Shown piece by piece: positions 15,558 through 25,721 of a stretch of 64,000 nt of DNA. The first letter of the stretch is position 1. Every line of letters begins with the position of its first letter. A program made the position numbers and the translations under genes. This DNA is from Flavobacterium potami (lineage in GTDB: Bacteria > Bacteroidota > Bacteroidia > Flavobacteriales > Flavobacteriaceae), in the NCBI RefSeq assembly GCF_020026915.1, contig NZ_JAINUY010000005.1, forward strand, positions 186,001 through 250,000, in the 5' to 3' direction. Under the pieces are notes generated by a model. That model ran no database searches and was not told the origin of the DNA. It saw nothing but the letters and a program-made list of their open reading frames with translations.

Positions 15558-15588
15558 AAAACCCGATTTCTAATTGAAATCGGGTTTT
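15558..15588. terminator. Bidirectional terminator between metK and the M28 peptidase gene
   Basis: A 13-bp perfect stem (AAAACCCGATTTC and complement) with a 5-nt loop, T-rich on both sides, between converging genes. Confidence 0.88.
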
Positions 15589-15604
15589 CTTTTTTTATAT
15601 GAAC

Positions 15605-17071
15605 TTATCTTTCCAATTGCACATTAGGCAATGTTTTTGGACGATTAGCCTCATTAGATAAAATCCATCCTGTTCTATACATCCACTCGGTCATTTTTTT
15701 TAGTTTGACGTAATCAATATTTTCTGATTCATCCATTGGAGTATGATATTGACTGTGCAACACACTGGTAAAGAAAACGGCGGGAATTCCTTTTCTTGCA
15801 TAAGGTAAATGATCGGAACGGAAGTAAAAATACTCGGGATGTTCTGGTCTGTCCCAAAGTTTATCTAGTTCAAATTTTGGTCCTTCATCATTAGCTCTTT
15901 TGGCAATTGCAACCAAATCTGATGAATTTTCATGTGGAGAACTTGATCCTAATAAAGCCGCCTGATTTACATTGTTTCTTCCAATCATATCTCCATTTAA
16001 AACTGCAATGATATCTTTTTCAGGAACCGTTGGATGCGATGCATACCATCTTGACCCCAACAATCCTCGCTCTTCAGAACCATGAAAAACAAATAATGCT
16101 GTTCTTTTTCCAGGCTGTTTTTTATAGGCTCTCGCAATTGCCAACATGGCCACACAAGTACTTGCATTATCATCGGCTCCATTATAAATAGAATCTTGTC
16201 CGTATTTTTGACGAACTCCGTCATGATCTTGATGACCGCTGAAAAGCACATATTCGTTTTTTAATTTTGGATCTGTTCCTGCAATTGTTCCCACAACATT
16301 AACTGAAGGATATTTGTAGGTTTCTGAAATAACTTCTGCCGAGAAAATATCTTTTGTAGTTTTTAGATAATTTAATTGATCTCCATGAACCCAAAAAACA
16401 GGCATTGCCGGTAGAATTTTATCTCGTGCTCCTTCAATTCCATAAAGACCTCTTGTCATTTGAGGCTCAACTTGAGACCAGCTTTGTTCTGCTAATTCAT
16501 CTGCAACGAAAATAAGTGCGATAGCTCCTTTTTTGACAACTTGCTCATAATATTTATTTTTTACCAATCCTGGGTAACGTCTGTCAAAAAGTGAGATATC
16601 GTCTGCTATTCCTTCTTTAGAAGCCAACAAAACAACAGCTTTTCCTGCAATATCGGCTTTTGCTATTTCTTCTTGTGTTGCAGCTCCTAAATAAACTAAT
16701 GAACCTTCTACTTTTACATTAGTAGTTTCTGCCACCAGAACTTCTTTCCATAGTTTAAAATCTTTTTGTCCAATTTTAAATTTACTATTTGTGGTCACCT
16801 GATGTCTGTACAAATCAAAAAACTGAAAATAAGTTCCATCATCACCTGCTGGCGCCATTCCTGCTTCTTTTGCTTTATTTGCCAACCACATTGATACTTT
16901 TAATTCATCTAGTGTTCCTGCTTCACGGCCGTTAAAGTGATCACCGGCCATCTGGTACATATCGGTTCTGAGATCTTTATCTGTTATGGCCGAAACCAAT
17001 GGTTTTTTTATTGCCTGACCAAAAGTCATTGCTCCAGAAGCAAGCAAAACAAGGATCATTCTGTTTTTCAT
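15605..17071 (-). CDS. Secreted M28 family metallopeptidase
   Basis: A 488-aa protein with signal peptide (about 1-18, ending TFGQ) followed by a region with a PA-like insert and an M28 zinc-aminopeptidase domain. Zinc-ligand motifs in order are FSGHQDHDGV, YNGADDNASTC, FHGSEERGLLG, LNGDMIG and the late YFRSDHLPYARKGIP. It probably trims peptides in the periplasm or outside the cell. It is a single gene converging on metK. The exact substrate is unknown. Confidence 0.9.
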   Translation of the reverse strand: MKNRMILVLLASGAMTFGQAIKKPLVSAITDKDLRTDMYQMAGDHFNGREAGTLDELKVSMWLANKAKEAGMAPAGDDGTYFQFFDLYRHQVTTNSKFKIGQKDFKLWKEVLVAETTNVKVEGSLVYLGAATQEEIAKADIAGKAVVLLASKEGIADDISLFDRRYPGLVKNKYYEQVVKKGAIALIFVADELAEQSWSQVEPQMTRGLYGIEGARDKILPAMPVFWVHGDQLNYLKTTKDIFSAEVISETYKYPSVNVVGTIAGTDPKLKNEYVLFSGHQDHDGVRQKYGQDSIYNGADDNASTCVAMLAIARAYKKQPGKRTALFVFHGSEERGLLGSRWYASHPTVPEKDIIAVLNGDMIGRNNVNQAALLGSSSPHENSSDLVAIAKRANDEGPKFELDKLWDRPEHPEYFYFRSDHLPYARKGIPAVFFTSVLHSQYHTPMDESENIDYVKLKKMTEWMYRTGWILSNEANRPKTLPNVQLER

Positions 17072-17215
17072 AGATTTTAATTTTATACTATAAACTTAAT
17101 CATTTCAAGGCAGGAATTTGACTTTTTACTATCAAAAACAACATTTCTTATCAAAATTCAAACAAAAATGGCTGTCTAAACAGACAGCCATTACGTTTTT
17201 CGCAACTATTAAATA

Positions 17216-19459
17216 TTAGTAACTTCCGTTTTGCATTTTAACCAAAACTTCTTTTATTTCTTTTGCTGTTTCTTCCTCAATGTTAGCATCCAAATATTTA
17301 ACCGCTAAAGTTTGCGTTTCTATCGCTTTTTGTTTTTGTCCGTCTTTATAATACAATTGAGCTAAAGTATCTAAATAATACGGATTGTTCTTTGTTACTA
17401 CCAAACTGTATTCAGACCATTTAATGGCATCTTTTAGATAATTTGCATTCATCGGATTTTCTACAACCGTCCATGCAGCAGAATTACTTGTGCTTGAATG
17501 GTATTCTTTAAACGAATTCCATCCATCATACGAGTAACTTGAACTAGAATCTAATGTTGAAAAAATAGCATCTAATTTCTCAATCGGACTTCCACCAGCG
17601 AGCGTTGAATCAAAATAAGTGTTGAATTCTCTCAAATAAGTCGTATTAGAACCGTCGTTATCTTTAATCTGGCTTAAATAATAAAAATAGTTTCTGTAAG
17701 CGTCAAAATTTCCTTTTCCAGATGCAATAATTTTTTTGTAAACAGAATTGATTTTATCTTTATTCATATCACCCGTAACTCCATCTTGAGATGCATAAAT
17801 ATTTTGTTGTAATGCATTGGAAACTTCAGAAACGGCATTTCCTAAACTATGAAGTTCTGTTTTACTTCCATTGAAAGCCATACGTTTACTTTCAATTTCA
17901 TCTGAATGTTTTAACAAATAATCAATCGCCAGAAAATCGGTATCATTTAAGATTCTGTCTTCGTTAAAAAGTTGTTTTGTAAATCCTAAATTCTTGATTT
18001 CTTTCACGATAGTTTCTGCCAAATACATATTGACCTGCTTATCTTTTTGATGTGACTCTATTAACTTTTTCCAGGCCTGTGTCACTTCTTTTTTATCTAA
18101 AGCCGTTTTTGTAATAACAAAGTCTGTAGAATTGGTATTATCGACTGTGTATTCTGATTCATAATCATAAGAAGATTCTAAAGCTGCGGCTTTGCTAAAA
18201 GCTTTGATTAAATCTGTATCTGAAGGCTTTTTGCTCTTAATAACATTATTTACAGAAATAAAAGCATCAGCTCTTAAAAGTCTGCGATAGAAATCGCCGT
18301 AGTAGTTAAATTGATATTTCTGTGTTTCTAAATCAGATTTTGCAGTGGCTAAAATATCCCCTTATCCATTTAAAACAACAATTCCGGGATCATTGGTAAT
18401 CTTATTATTTTTCAGCCATTTTTTGTCATCGGCTTCAGCCAAATAATAATTGAAAACATCATAAATAGGATTATAACCATCGTACATGCTATAACTTGTC
18501 TGCGTTTCCTGATCTTTTACAAAATAATCAAAACTATTTTTCGCCGTTTTTTTGCTATCAATATAAACTGCTAAAAATTTATTACTATCTGAATCTTTAG
18601 TTGCAGTAATGGCTTTATTTAAACTATTTTCAATCTTTAATTTAAAATTATACTGATTACTGACTGGTGGGGCTATTGTAAGATCTGTAGCTGCAGCAGC
18701 GCTATCAACAGCAACAGCGCCTCCATAATCGTAACTTGAATCGTCTTTTCCTGGGTAGGTCCAATTTGCAATAGACTTGGTTTCTAATGGAAGAACTTTT
18801 GATTCCTTTTTAACGGGTTGCGGATCTTTTTCGTTAGTAAAAATCAACGGATTTAAACCTGATTTCTCGGAAATTTTCAACTCATTTGTAGCTCTATCAA
18901 AAAATCCTGCGATTTTTAAATCTCCAAGAACTGCCAATTCGTAACTAATGGTAACTTCCGAAGCATCTTTTGGTAATGCATATTTAAAAACACTGCTTTC
19001 TGCTCCATATTCTTCGTAGACCAGATACAAAAAGTCTGCTTTTTCAATTTCAAATTCTAAATCATTTTTAAGATATTCAGGATCTACTTTTATTTTAATA
19101 TCCGAAAGTCTTTGGTATTTAACTTCTTCTTTTCCTTTTTGTGTACCAATGTAAAAGGAGTAATAAGAAGGGTCTAAGAATTTTACTTTTATACTTTTAG
19201 CTTTTTTATCGACTTTAAAAGAAAGATCAAAATTCGTCTTTGCTTCTGTATTTTTAGCAAATAATAAAGAATCGCCTTTTACTTCATATCCTCCAGAATA
19301 GAATACCAATTCGTATTTATTATCATCCAGTAAATTTAGTTTGATTTTTTGTCCTTTATTTTTAGATAAATAAGTTCCCTTTTCGATGCCATTTGTTTGA
19401 GATGAAACCGTTAATATTCCCAAAAACAAAAGCATTAAACTCCAAATAAAATTGCGCAT
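17216..19459 (-). pseudogene. Secreted protein gene split by one in-frame TAA
   Basis: A 748-codon frame interrupted only by TAA at 18362-18364. The upstream part (18362-19459, 365 aa) begins with a signal peptide (MRNFIWSLMLLFLGIL) and ends NDPGIVVLNG. The same frame continues after the stop as GDILATAKSDLETQKYQF to a TAA at 17216-17218, without any other break or frameshift. The downstream part has no good start codon for about 90 codons. The text around the stop looks like a thioredoxin-type strand-turn (VVLNG-x-GDILATA), where x may have been Gln (CAA to TAA needs one change). The C-terminal part is helical with TPR-like features. It could be a nonsense mutation, a sequencing error or a readthrough case. 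The function is unknown. Confidence 0.75.
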
Positions 19460-19550
19460 AATTAAAATTTTGGTTTATAATTAAAACTCAAAGATACCTG
19501 ATTCTTTTGGAACTAAAGTTTAAAAAACATCAATTAATGTACTTAAAATA

Positions 19551-22235
19551 CTATAAATTATATTTCATTGAAAAGATAATATATCGCGGCTGAACGGTAT
19601 ATTGAGAAACTCTTGTAGAGAATTGCGTAAAATTATCATCATTAAGATATCTTGTATTCAATAAATTGGTTGCAGATACTTTATACTCCCATTTACTGTT
19701 CTTTTTTTGATAAATTAAACTGGCACTTAAGAAGTCATATTCGTTATCGACCGATTTATCTCCGTTATAGTAATGATAAAATTCATACTCCGAAACAAAA
19801 GAGAAACTGTCTAAGAAATAGTAATCTAATTTTGCAAAAGGCTTATCTGTGTAAAAAGTTGAACCACTGTATTTATTGACTAAAAGATTGTATCCAAATT
19901 CGATATTCGGCAGTTTTTTATAATTGGTTGAAGCTCTTACAGTATAACTTTGAACAAAACTTTCTGTTGTTGTAAAATCACCATTTTGTTTATTATTAAA
20001 CTTTGACCAGTTTAAACTTGCATTGACTGAGGCTTTGTAATTCTTTAAAAATGAACGTCCATAAGCTCCCATTCCAGAAAAAGTTTCATCAGCTAAATTA
20101 GAATTAAAAGGAACTGAAGATTGGTTAATTCCATCAAACTTCGCTTCCGTTTTAATCGCATCCACTTTTCTTGTATAAGTAGCATTCGCAAAAATATTTT
20201 CGAAATTGAACATATTGTATTTAAAATAACGAAGTGAATGCACTTGTGAAGTCGCATTTTCTAAAGTACGATTTCCACGAAACAAACTGCTGTAATTAGA
20301 CAAAACATAACCTTCTGCTAATTGATTAATGTCTGTAAAATCATTCGTTAGAGAGAAATTATAAGTCAACGTTTCAGATTTTTTAATTTGATATAAAGCA
20401 AAGAAATCTGGCAAGACTTTTACAAAGTTCTGAGAATAATCAGACCCCAGTTGTCCGTTTGTCATTTGATACGAATGAAGGCTTACACCTGGAGTAAGGG
20501 TGAATTTTCCAGTCAAAATTTTATAATGGAATCCTAAAAAAGCATCATTAAATCTGTAATCTACATCATTATTGTTTTCACTATTATTCAAATCATTTCT
20601 TTCTCCGTTATCCAATATTTGAAAAATATGCGAGTTGAAATTTTGATAGGAATACGTATTCCCTAGAGTAATATTGATATTGCTTTTTGGCGTTACCATA
20701 TAATAGTAATCCAATTTGGCGTCTAATTTATTGGTTTTTACAAAACGATCTTGATTGTAATCATTCCTATCTTGTTTAATAAATCCCGACAAAGGGAAAG
20801 GGAGCGTATGGAGATTGGCATTATAAAACGGATTTTCGTCTTGATATAAATGCTGCATTTCAAAGGCAAAAATATTCTTTGCACTTTGCGTATAATACAA
20901 ACTTAAATTCTGATTAATTGACGTCGGATCTTGTTTTTTGGTTGTAAAAATACTTTCTGGAGTTGATACATTTTGTACAATTTGTTCTCTAAACAAATCG
21001 GAATATTCTTCCTGCTTTGTCAATTTGGTTAAAATATCGTAATCAAACTGAAATTTATCGCTTGGTTTGTAGGTTGAACTTAATTTAAAAAGTCCCAAAT
21101 TGTTTTTCTGACTTGTATTTTCTTCACGCCTTTCCTGATCTCCAGAATTCAAAATCGTTGATTGTGATTTGGTTTCTAATTCTGTTTTTGAAGTTGAAAG
21201 AATTCCGAAACCGCTTAGATTCCAAGCTTTATTGACAGAATAAGCGAAATTTGTAGCTCCGAATTTTGTTTCTATTTCTTTAGCCCGATTGTTTCTAAGT
21301 AATGAAATTCCCAAATCATTGGAAGAAACATTGAAACTGCTTCCTCCTTTTTTCATCATATTTTTAAATCCGCCTGTAAATTTAAAATAATCCTGTGCGG
21401 TTAAAGGTAGCTCTCCGATATTATTAAAATTGGTGATCAAATTAATGCTGTATTTTGGACTGTAATAGAATAATTTAGGATTAATAATATAACGGCTGTC
21501 CAATTCTGCAACACCAATACCTGCGGTAACATCTCCAAACCAAAAGTTCTTTTTTCCTTCTTTTAGTTTGATATTCATTGCTAGATTTTCTTGATCGTTT
21601 TCTAGACCTTTAAGAGCGCTTACTTCATTATAATTTCTTAAAACCTGAATTTTATCAATAGCATCGGCTGGAATATTTTTAACGCCAAGTTTAGTATCTC
21701 CATCAAAGAAATCTTTGCCTTCCACCATCAATTTACTGACTTTTTTTCCTTCCACTTCAATTTCGCCATCAGCGTTAACCTCAACGCCTGGAAGTTTTTT
21801 TAGAACATCTTCTAGCTTTCTCTCTGTTCCAGATTTGAAAGAATCAGCATTATAAACAATCGTGTCTCCTTTAATAGAAACGGGCATTTCGCGAACAATT
21901 TCAACACCTTCCAATTCGATTCCAGCCCCGTCCATAACAATATTTTGTGTCATGTTTTCAGATTTGGTTGCAATCGCCATTTCTTTAGATTTCATCCCCA
22001 AATAACTCACTTTAATAGTATAAGCAGTATTGGGTTTTAAAGTCAGTTGAAACTTTCCTTTATCATTGGTAATTCCGTATGAATCCATTGCTTTTGTACC
22101 ATTGTTAATCGCCATAATATTGGCCATTTCCAGCGGATTTTTCTGTTCATCCTGAATGAAACCATCCAAACGGACACTTTGAGAAAAGCATATAGAGGTA
22201 AAAAGCAAGGCAAATACAAAGAGTATCTTATTCAT
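19551..22235 (-). CDS. TonB-dependent receptor-like outer-membrane protein with carboxypeptidase-regulatory domain
   Basis: An 894-aa outer-membrane protein. A signal peptide (MNKILFVFALLFTSICFSQS) is followed by a CarboxypepD_reg-like domain (about 20-105, with NPLEMANI and YTIKVSYLGMKS), a plug (about 115-220, with KLEDVLKKLPGVEVNADG) and a barrel ending YIIFSMKYNL. I use the ATG at 22235; the 33 codons upstream are a translated 7-bp word array. It is immediately downstream of a GLPGLI gene, a pairing common in Flavobacteriia. The ligand is unknown; it may belong to the outer membrane beta-barrel_3 type that is not a transporter. Confidence 0.85.
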   Translation of the reverse strand: MNKILFVFALLFTSICFSQSVRLDGFIQDEQKNPLEMANIMAINNGTKAMDSYGITNDKGKFQLTLKPNTAYTIKVSYLGMKSKEMAIATKSENMTQNIVMDGAGIELEGVEIVREMPVSIKGDTIVYNADSFKSGTERKLEDVLKKLPGVEVNADGEIEVEGKKVSKLMVEGKDFFDGDTKLGVKNIPADAIDKIQVLRNYNEVSALKGLENDQENLAMNIKLKEGKKNFWFGDVTAGIGVAELDSRYIINPKLFYYSPKYSINLITNFNNIGELPLTAQDYFKFTGGFKNMMKKGGSSFNVSSNDLGISLLRNNRAKEIETKFGATNFAYSVNKAWNLSGFGILSTSKTELETKSQSTILNSGDQERREENTSQKNNLGLFKLSSTYKPSDKFQFDYDILTKLTKQEEYSDLFREQIVQNVSTPESIFTTKKQDPTSINQNLSLYYTQSAKNIFAFEMQHLYQDENPFYNANLHTLPFPLSGFIKQDRNDYNQDRFVKTNKLDAKLDYYYMVTPKSNINITLGNTYSYQNFNSHIFQILDNGERNDLNNSENNNDVDYRFNDAFLGFHYKILTGKFTLTPGVSLHSYQMTNGQLGSDYSQNFVKVLPDFFALYQIKKSETLTYNFSLTNDFTDINQLAEGYVLSNYSSLFRGNRTLENATSQVHSLRYFKYNMFNFENIFANATYTRKVDAIKTEAKFDGINQSSVPFNSNLADETFSGMGAYGRSFLKNYKASVNASLNWSKFNNKQNGDFTTTESFVQSYTVRASTNYKKLPNIEFGYNLLVNKYSGSTFYTDKPFAKLDYYFLDSFSFVSEYEFYHYYNGDKSVDNEYDFLSASLIYQKKNSKWEYKVSATNLLNTRYLNDDNFTQFSTRVSQYTVQPRYIIFSMKYNL

Positions 22236-22244
22236 TATCAAAAT

Positions 22245-22290
22245 TTTGGAATTTGGAATTTGGAATTTGAAGTTTGGAATTTGAAGTTTT
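22245..22290. repeat. Degenerate 7-bp word array (TTTGGAA/TTTGAAG)
   Basis: Tandem TTTGGAA, TTTGGAA, TTTGAAG, TTTGGAA, TTTGAAG words between the GLPGLI gene and the receptor gene. Confidence 0.6.
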
Positions 22291-22296
22291 ATAATT

Positions 22297-23193
22297 TTAT
22301 CTTCCCATCGGAGGCGGTCCTCCTGCACGACCACGATTCATTTCTCTAAATTCTTCCATTTTTTTAATAACGGTTTCATCATATTCTTTCTGAGAAACTA
22401 CTTTTCCTTTTTTAGAAGGCTTTATTTCTACTTTTTCTTTTGCGTTCAAAACAATTTTAGAGCATAATATAGTTGTGGTTCCATCATTAATCTCTAAAAT
22501 TAAACCTGGAAGTCCCCAATAATTTTCTGGTCCTTGATTCACTGGGATTTCTGGTGTATACCAAGCTGTAACGACAATTTCTTTTGGCATTTCGAAGTTA
22601 TCCGCAAAATTCGTTTTGATATCTCCCGACGTCTTTTTTGCCTCATCTTTTTTAGAATCTTTGTCGTCTTCTTTTTTAGGTCTGAAGTTTCTAAAATCGG
22701 TTTTACTTGGCGCTTTTACAGCTGTTGCCTTAAAACAATTATAACCTCCAATTTGTTTGGTTTCCTGTTCTAATTTCCAGTTTAATTTTGGAAGAGAATC
22801 TACAACCAAAAACTCTTTTCCCATAAATTCTTTATCAACCGTATACGACTTTGTTTTAACGTCTTTATAGAAAGTTCCGCCGCCACCGGTAAGCGAACCA
22901 AACATTACACGAAAACCACCTTGTTGTTGTCCCGGAGTTTCCAGTTTCTCTTCTTCTTTATATATAGATGCTGATTTATCGAAGTTTAAAACGAATGTTT
23001 TTTCGAGCATTTTTTTCATTCGTTCTTCCATGCTTTTTTGCATTTCTGGCGTAATATCTCTGTTTCCACGCATTCCTTCAAACTTTGGCGCTTGTGTTTT
23101 TGACTCGTAAACAGCCATTCCTTGAAAATCTTTTTGAGCCTGCATTTGTGCACCAACAAGCATCAAAGTCATATAAAAAAATAGTTTCTTCAT
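22297..23193 (-). CDS. GLPGLI family protein
   Basis: A 298-aa exported protein of the Bacteroidota GLPGLI family. A signal peptide (about 1-20, ending QAQ) is followed by the family-naming motif in ENYWGLPGLILEINDG. The middle contains a lysine/aspartate-rich low-complexity stretch (about 165-180), and the C-terminus is Arg/Gly/Pro-rich. The family function is unknown. It is 61 bp upstream of the receptor gene at 19551-22235 and probably co-transcribed; the two may act together at the outer membrane. Confidence 0.88.
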   Translation of the reverse strand: MKKLFFYMTLMLVGAQMQAQKDFQGMAVYESKTQAPKFEGMRGNRDITPEMQKSMEERMKKMLEKTFVLNFDKSASIYKEEEKLETPGQQQGGFRVMFGSLTGGGGTFYKDVKTKSYTVDKEFMGKEFLVVDSLPKLNWKLEQETKQIGGYNCFKATAVKAPSKTDFRNFRPKKEDDKDSKKDEAKKTSGDIKTNFADNFEMPKEIVVTAWYTPEIPVNQGPENYWGLPGLILEINDGTTTILCSKIVLNAKEKVEIKPSKKGKVVSQKEYDETVIKKMEEFREMNRGRAGGPPPMGR

Positions 23194-23408
23194 TTCATTT
23201 TCTTTAAAAGTGAGTAAATCCGATAAAACTTACACTCAAATGTATTATTAATTTTAAAATCCTAAAAATTAAATATATCAACTACTTTAGGATATAGATA
23301 GAACGTCTTATTTTTTAGACTATTAGAATAAAAAAAGGTTTAAAGATGAAAAGTAGGTTTCTAACGATGGTTTTTCGTAATTTGGTACTCTTGTAAATCA
23401 ATTTTATA
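23194..23408. other. Divergent promoter region
   Basis: AT-rich gap between a leftward and a rightward gene. TACTCTTG ends about 14 bp before the rightward start and is one mismatch from TAnnTTTG. No other structure was seen. Confidence 0.4.
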
Positions 23409-24224
23409 ATGTATAAAACAGTGCAAAAATTCATATTCTCTTTTTTTATTTTCTGCACTATAAATCCGCTTTGTGCCCAGAATTTGAGCATAAATCCGAC
23501 TTTAATTTCTCATTACAAAAACAATTCAGATGCTTTTTTAGGATTTGATGCTTTCGGATATTCCTATCAGATTAAAAATAATGTTTTCAGTAAAATAAAA
23601 GGAAACGAACTTTTTGAATATAAAAATGTTTCTCTTGGAAAAATCACAAAAGTTGATTTACAAAATCCGTTAAAAATGGTGTTGTTTTATGAAGATTTCA
23701 ATAGTGTCGTTTTATTGGACAATCAATTGAATAAAATGACCGAAATCAACTTTTCTCAACATCCAACACCAATTGTAGTTACTGCGATAGGTATGTCTAC
23801 ACAAAATCAATTATGGATTTACAACACTTTAAATCAACAAATTGGCTTGTTTGATTATTTAAAAAATGAATATAAAACCGTTTCAATTCCTTTGACAGAA
23901 CCCATTCAATATTATCAAACTGATTTCAATACTTTCTTTTGGATTGACAAAAAGAAGAATTGGTACTCTTGTGATATTTTTGGAAAGATTACTTCTTTAG
24001 GAAAAATAGCTGATTTTGATAAAATTGCAATCATTAACACTTCACAATATCTTTTTTCTAAGGATAATTTATTGTTTTTTAGAGGAATTGACAAATCAAG
24101 TCCTGAGGCAGTTTCTGAGATTAAAATTTTAGAAAAAACCTTTGACAATTTTTATTACAAAGAACAAATTTTATCTATTTTTACAGCTACAGATATATCC
24201 AATTATAAAATCGTAACACCGTAA
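23409..24224 (+). CDS. Secreted protein of unknown function upstream of a deoxynucleoside kinase
   Basis: A 271-aa protein with a signal peptide (FIFSFFIFCTINPLCAQ, about 8-24). The rest is rich in beta strands with repeated aromatic-Asp turns (FLGFDAFGYSYQIKNN, LWIYNTLNQQIGLFDY), suggesting a small beta-propeller; no family motif is recognised. Its stop codon overlaps the start of the kinase gene (TAATG), so the two are translationally coupled. Confidence 0.7.
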   Translation: MYKTVQKFIFSFFIFCTINPLCAQNLSINPTLISHYKNNSDAFLGFDAFGYSYQIKNNVFSKIKGNELFEYKNVSLGKITKVDLQNPLKMVLFYEDFNSVVLLDNQLNKMTEINFSQHPTPIVVTAIGMSTQNQLWIYNTLNQQIGLFDYLKNEYKTVSIPLTEPIQYYQTDFNTFFWIDKKKNWYSCDIFGKITSLGKIADFDKIAIINTSQYLFSKDNLLFFRGIDKSSPEAVSEIKILEKTFDNFYYKEQILSIFTATDISNYKIVTP

Positions 24225-24838
24225 TGCACATAGCAATAGCAGGAAACATAGGCGCAGGAAAAACCACTCTGACCAAATTATTAGCCAAACATTTCAAATG
24301 GGAACCTCATTATGAAGATGTAGTTGATAATCCGTATTTAGATGATTTTTACCATCAAATGGAGCGCTGGTCTTTTAATCTTCAGATTTATTTCCTGAAC
24401 AGTCGTTTTCGTCAAGTGCAGCAAATTCGCGAAAGCGGAAAGAAAATTATTCAGGACAGAACGATTTATGAAGATGCGCATATTTTCGCACCCAATTTAT
24501 ATGCAATGGGATTAATGACGAGTCGTGATTTTGAAAATTATACGTCTTTATTTGAATTAATGGAATCTTTGGTAAAAGCTCCAGATTTATTGATTTATTT
24601 AAGAAGTTCTATTCCAAATTTGGTCGGACAGATTCACAAACGCGGACGCGAATATGAAAACTCTATTTCGATAGATTATTTGAGCCGTTTGAACGAAAGA
24701 TACGAAGCATGGATTCAGACTTACACCAAAGGAAAGTTACTAATTATCGATGTTGACAATATCAATTTTGTTGACAATCCAGAAGATTTAGGAGATATTA
24801 TCAATAGAATTGATGCTGAATTAAACGGACTATTTTAA
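24224..24838 (+). CDS. Deoxynucleoside kinase
   Basis: A 204-aa kinase of the dNK/dCK/dGK family that phosphorylates deoxynucleosides for salvage. The P-loop GNIGAGKTT is at residues 7-15, the substrate-side motif ERWSFNLQIYFLNSRF is near 48-63 and the conserved DRTIYEDAHIFA follows. A lid-type RGREYENS with arginine near 145 is present. It is cytoplasmic. It overlaps the upstream secreted-protein gene by one base and ends at a terminator. Which base it prefers is not visible. Confidence 0.9.
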   Translation: MHIAIAGNIGAGKTTLTKLLAKHFKWEPHYEDVVDNPYLDDFYHQMERWSFNLQIYFLNSRFRQVQQIRESGKKIIQDRTIYEDAHIFAPNLYAMGLMTSRDFENYTSLFELMESLVKAPDLLIYLRSSIPNLVGQIHKRGREYENSISIDYLSRLNERYEAWIQTYTKGKLLIIDVDNINFVDNPEDLGDIINRIDAELNGLF

Positions 24839-24865
24839 GCAATAATTTTCAGATTATACCAATAT

Positions 24866-24896
24866 AAAAAAGCCTCTAAATAATTTAGAGGCTTTT
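24866..24896 (+). terminator. Terminator, copy 1 of a 31-bp direct repeat
   Basis: Stem AAAAAGCCTCTAAA and its complement around a TAAT-type loop, followed by Ts, after the kinase gene. The same 31 bp recur at 25665-25695 on the other side of the higBA cassette. Confidence 0.9.
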
Positions 24897-24956
24897 TTTA
24901 TATATCAGAGCTTTTAAAAAATAATTATTTTCTTACTTTTAAAGCATTGAAATTCA

Positions 24957-24973
24957 TTTCCCGTTTTGGGAAA
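24957..24973. promoter_or_regulatory. Candidate higBA operator
   Basis: Inverted repeat TTTCCC-GTTTT-GGGAAA, 7 bp upstream of the -7 box TATATTTG (24980-24987) and about 26 bp before the toxin start. The position suits autorepression by the HigA-type antitoxin. Confidence 0.5.
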
Positions 24974-24998
24974 ATTTATTATATTTGTCAAACCAATT

Positions 24999-25295
24999 AT
25001 GAGAATAATAGCTAAAAGAACCTTGCAAAATTTCTGGGAGCGATTTCCAAACTCAAAACAACAATTGTTAGCATGGTACCAAATCTTTGATAAAAACAAT
25101 TTTGAAAATTCAAATGTTATAAAATCTTTCTTTGGTACCGCAGACTTTGTCGGAAACAATAAAGTTGTTTTTAATATTTGCGGAAATCATTACCGCTTAA
25201 TTGTAAAAATCAATTACGACACTCAAATCGTTTACATTCTTTTTGTTGGAACACATAGTGAATACGATGATTTAAAAGACATTAAAAATTTGTAA
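24999..25295 (+). CDS. higB: HigB-type toxin (mRNA interferase)
   Basis: A 98-aa RelE-superfamily toxin of the HigB type that cleaves mRNA on ribosomes. Motifs are MRIIAKRTLQNFWERFP at the N-terminus, VFNICGNHYRLIVKINY around 57-73 and the C-terminal VGTHSEYDDL. I chose the ATG at 24999, after the -7 box TATATTTG at 24980-24987; an ATG 33 bp upstream lies before that box. The antitoxin gene begins one base after the toxin stop, the usual higBA order. Confidence 0.9.
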   Translation: MRIIAKRTLQNFWERFPNSKQQLLAWYQIFDKNNFENSNVIKSFFGTADFVGNNKVVFNICGNHYRLIVKINYDTQIVYILFVGTHSEYDDLKDIKNL

Positions 25296-25296
25296 T

Positions 25297-25665
25297 ATGA
25301 ATATAAAACCTATAAAAACAGAAGACGATTATAATGAAGCATTGAAAAGGGTTAATATTCTTTTTGATGCGAAACCAGATACTACAGAAGGAGATGAATT
25401 AGATATATTAGTAACACTTATTGAAAAATACGAGCAAATACATTATCCAATTCCTGATCCTGATCCAATTGAGGCTATAAAATTTATGATGGAGCAAAAT
25501 GGATTGACAGATGCTGATTTAGGAATTATTTTAAATAGTCGCTCCAGAGTTTCAGAATTATTCAATAAGAAGAGGGCATTAACTATAAAACAAATTCGAA
25601 TATTAACTGAAAAGCTTCATATCCCGGCGTCAATTTTGATTAAAGAGTATGCTTTAATTCCATAA
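25297..25665 (+). CDS. higA: HigA-type antitoxin (XRE-like)
   Basis: A 122-aa antitoxin. The N-terminal half is acidic and probably binds the toxin; the C-terminal half has a helix-turn-helix (NGLTDADLGIILNSRSRVSE, about 68-87, then KKRALTIKQIRILTEKLHI) for DNA binding and autorepression at 24957-24973. It follows higB by one base, and the cassette terminates in the second copy of the 31-bp repeat. Confidence 0.9.
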   Translation: MNIKPIKTEDDYNEALKRVNILFDAKPDTTEGDELDILVTLIEKYEQIHYPIPDPDPIEAIKFMMEQNGLTDADLGIILNSRSRVSELFNKKRALTIKQIRILTEKLHIPASILIKEYALIP

Positions 25666-25695
25666 AAAAAGCCTCTAAATAATTTAGAGGCTTTT
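25665..25695. terminator. Terminator, copy 2 of a 31-bp direct repeat
   Basis: Same sequence as 24866-24896. It terminates higBA (plus) and hppA (minus). Confidence 0.9.
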
Positions 25696-25721
25696 GTATG
25701 TTATGAACTTTGTCAAAAATA

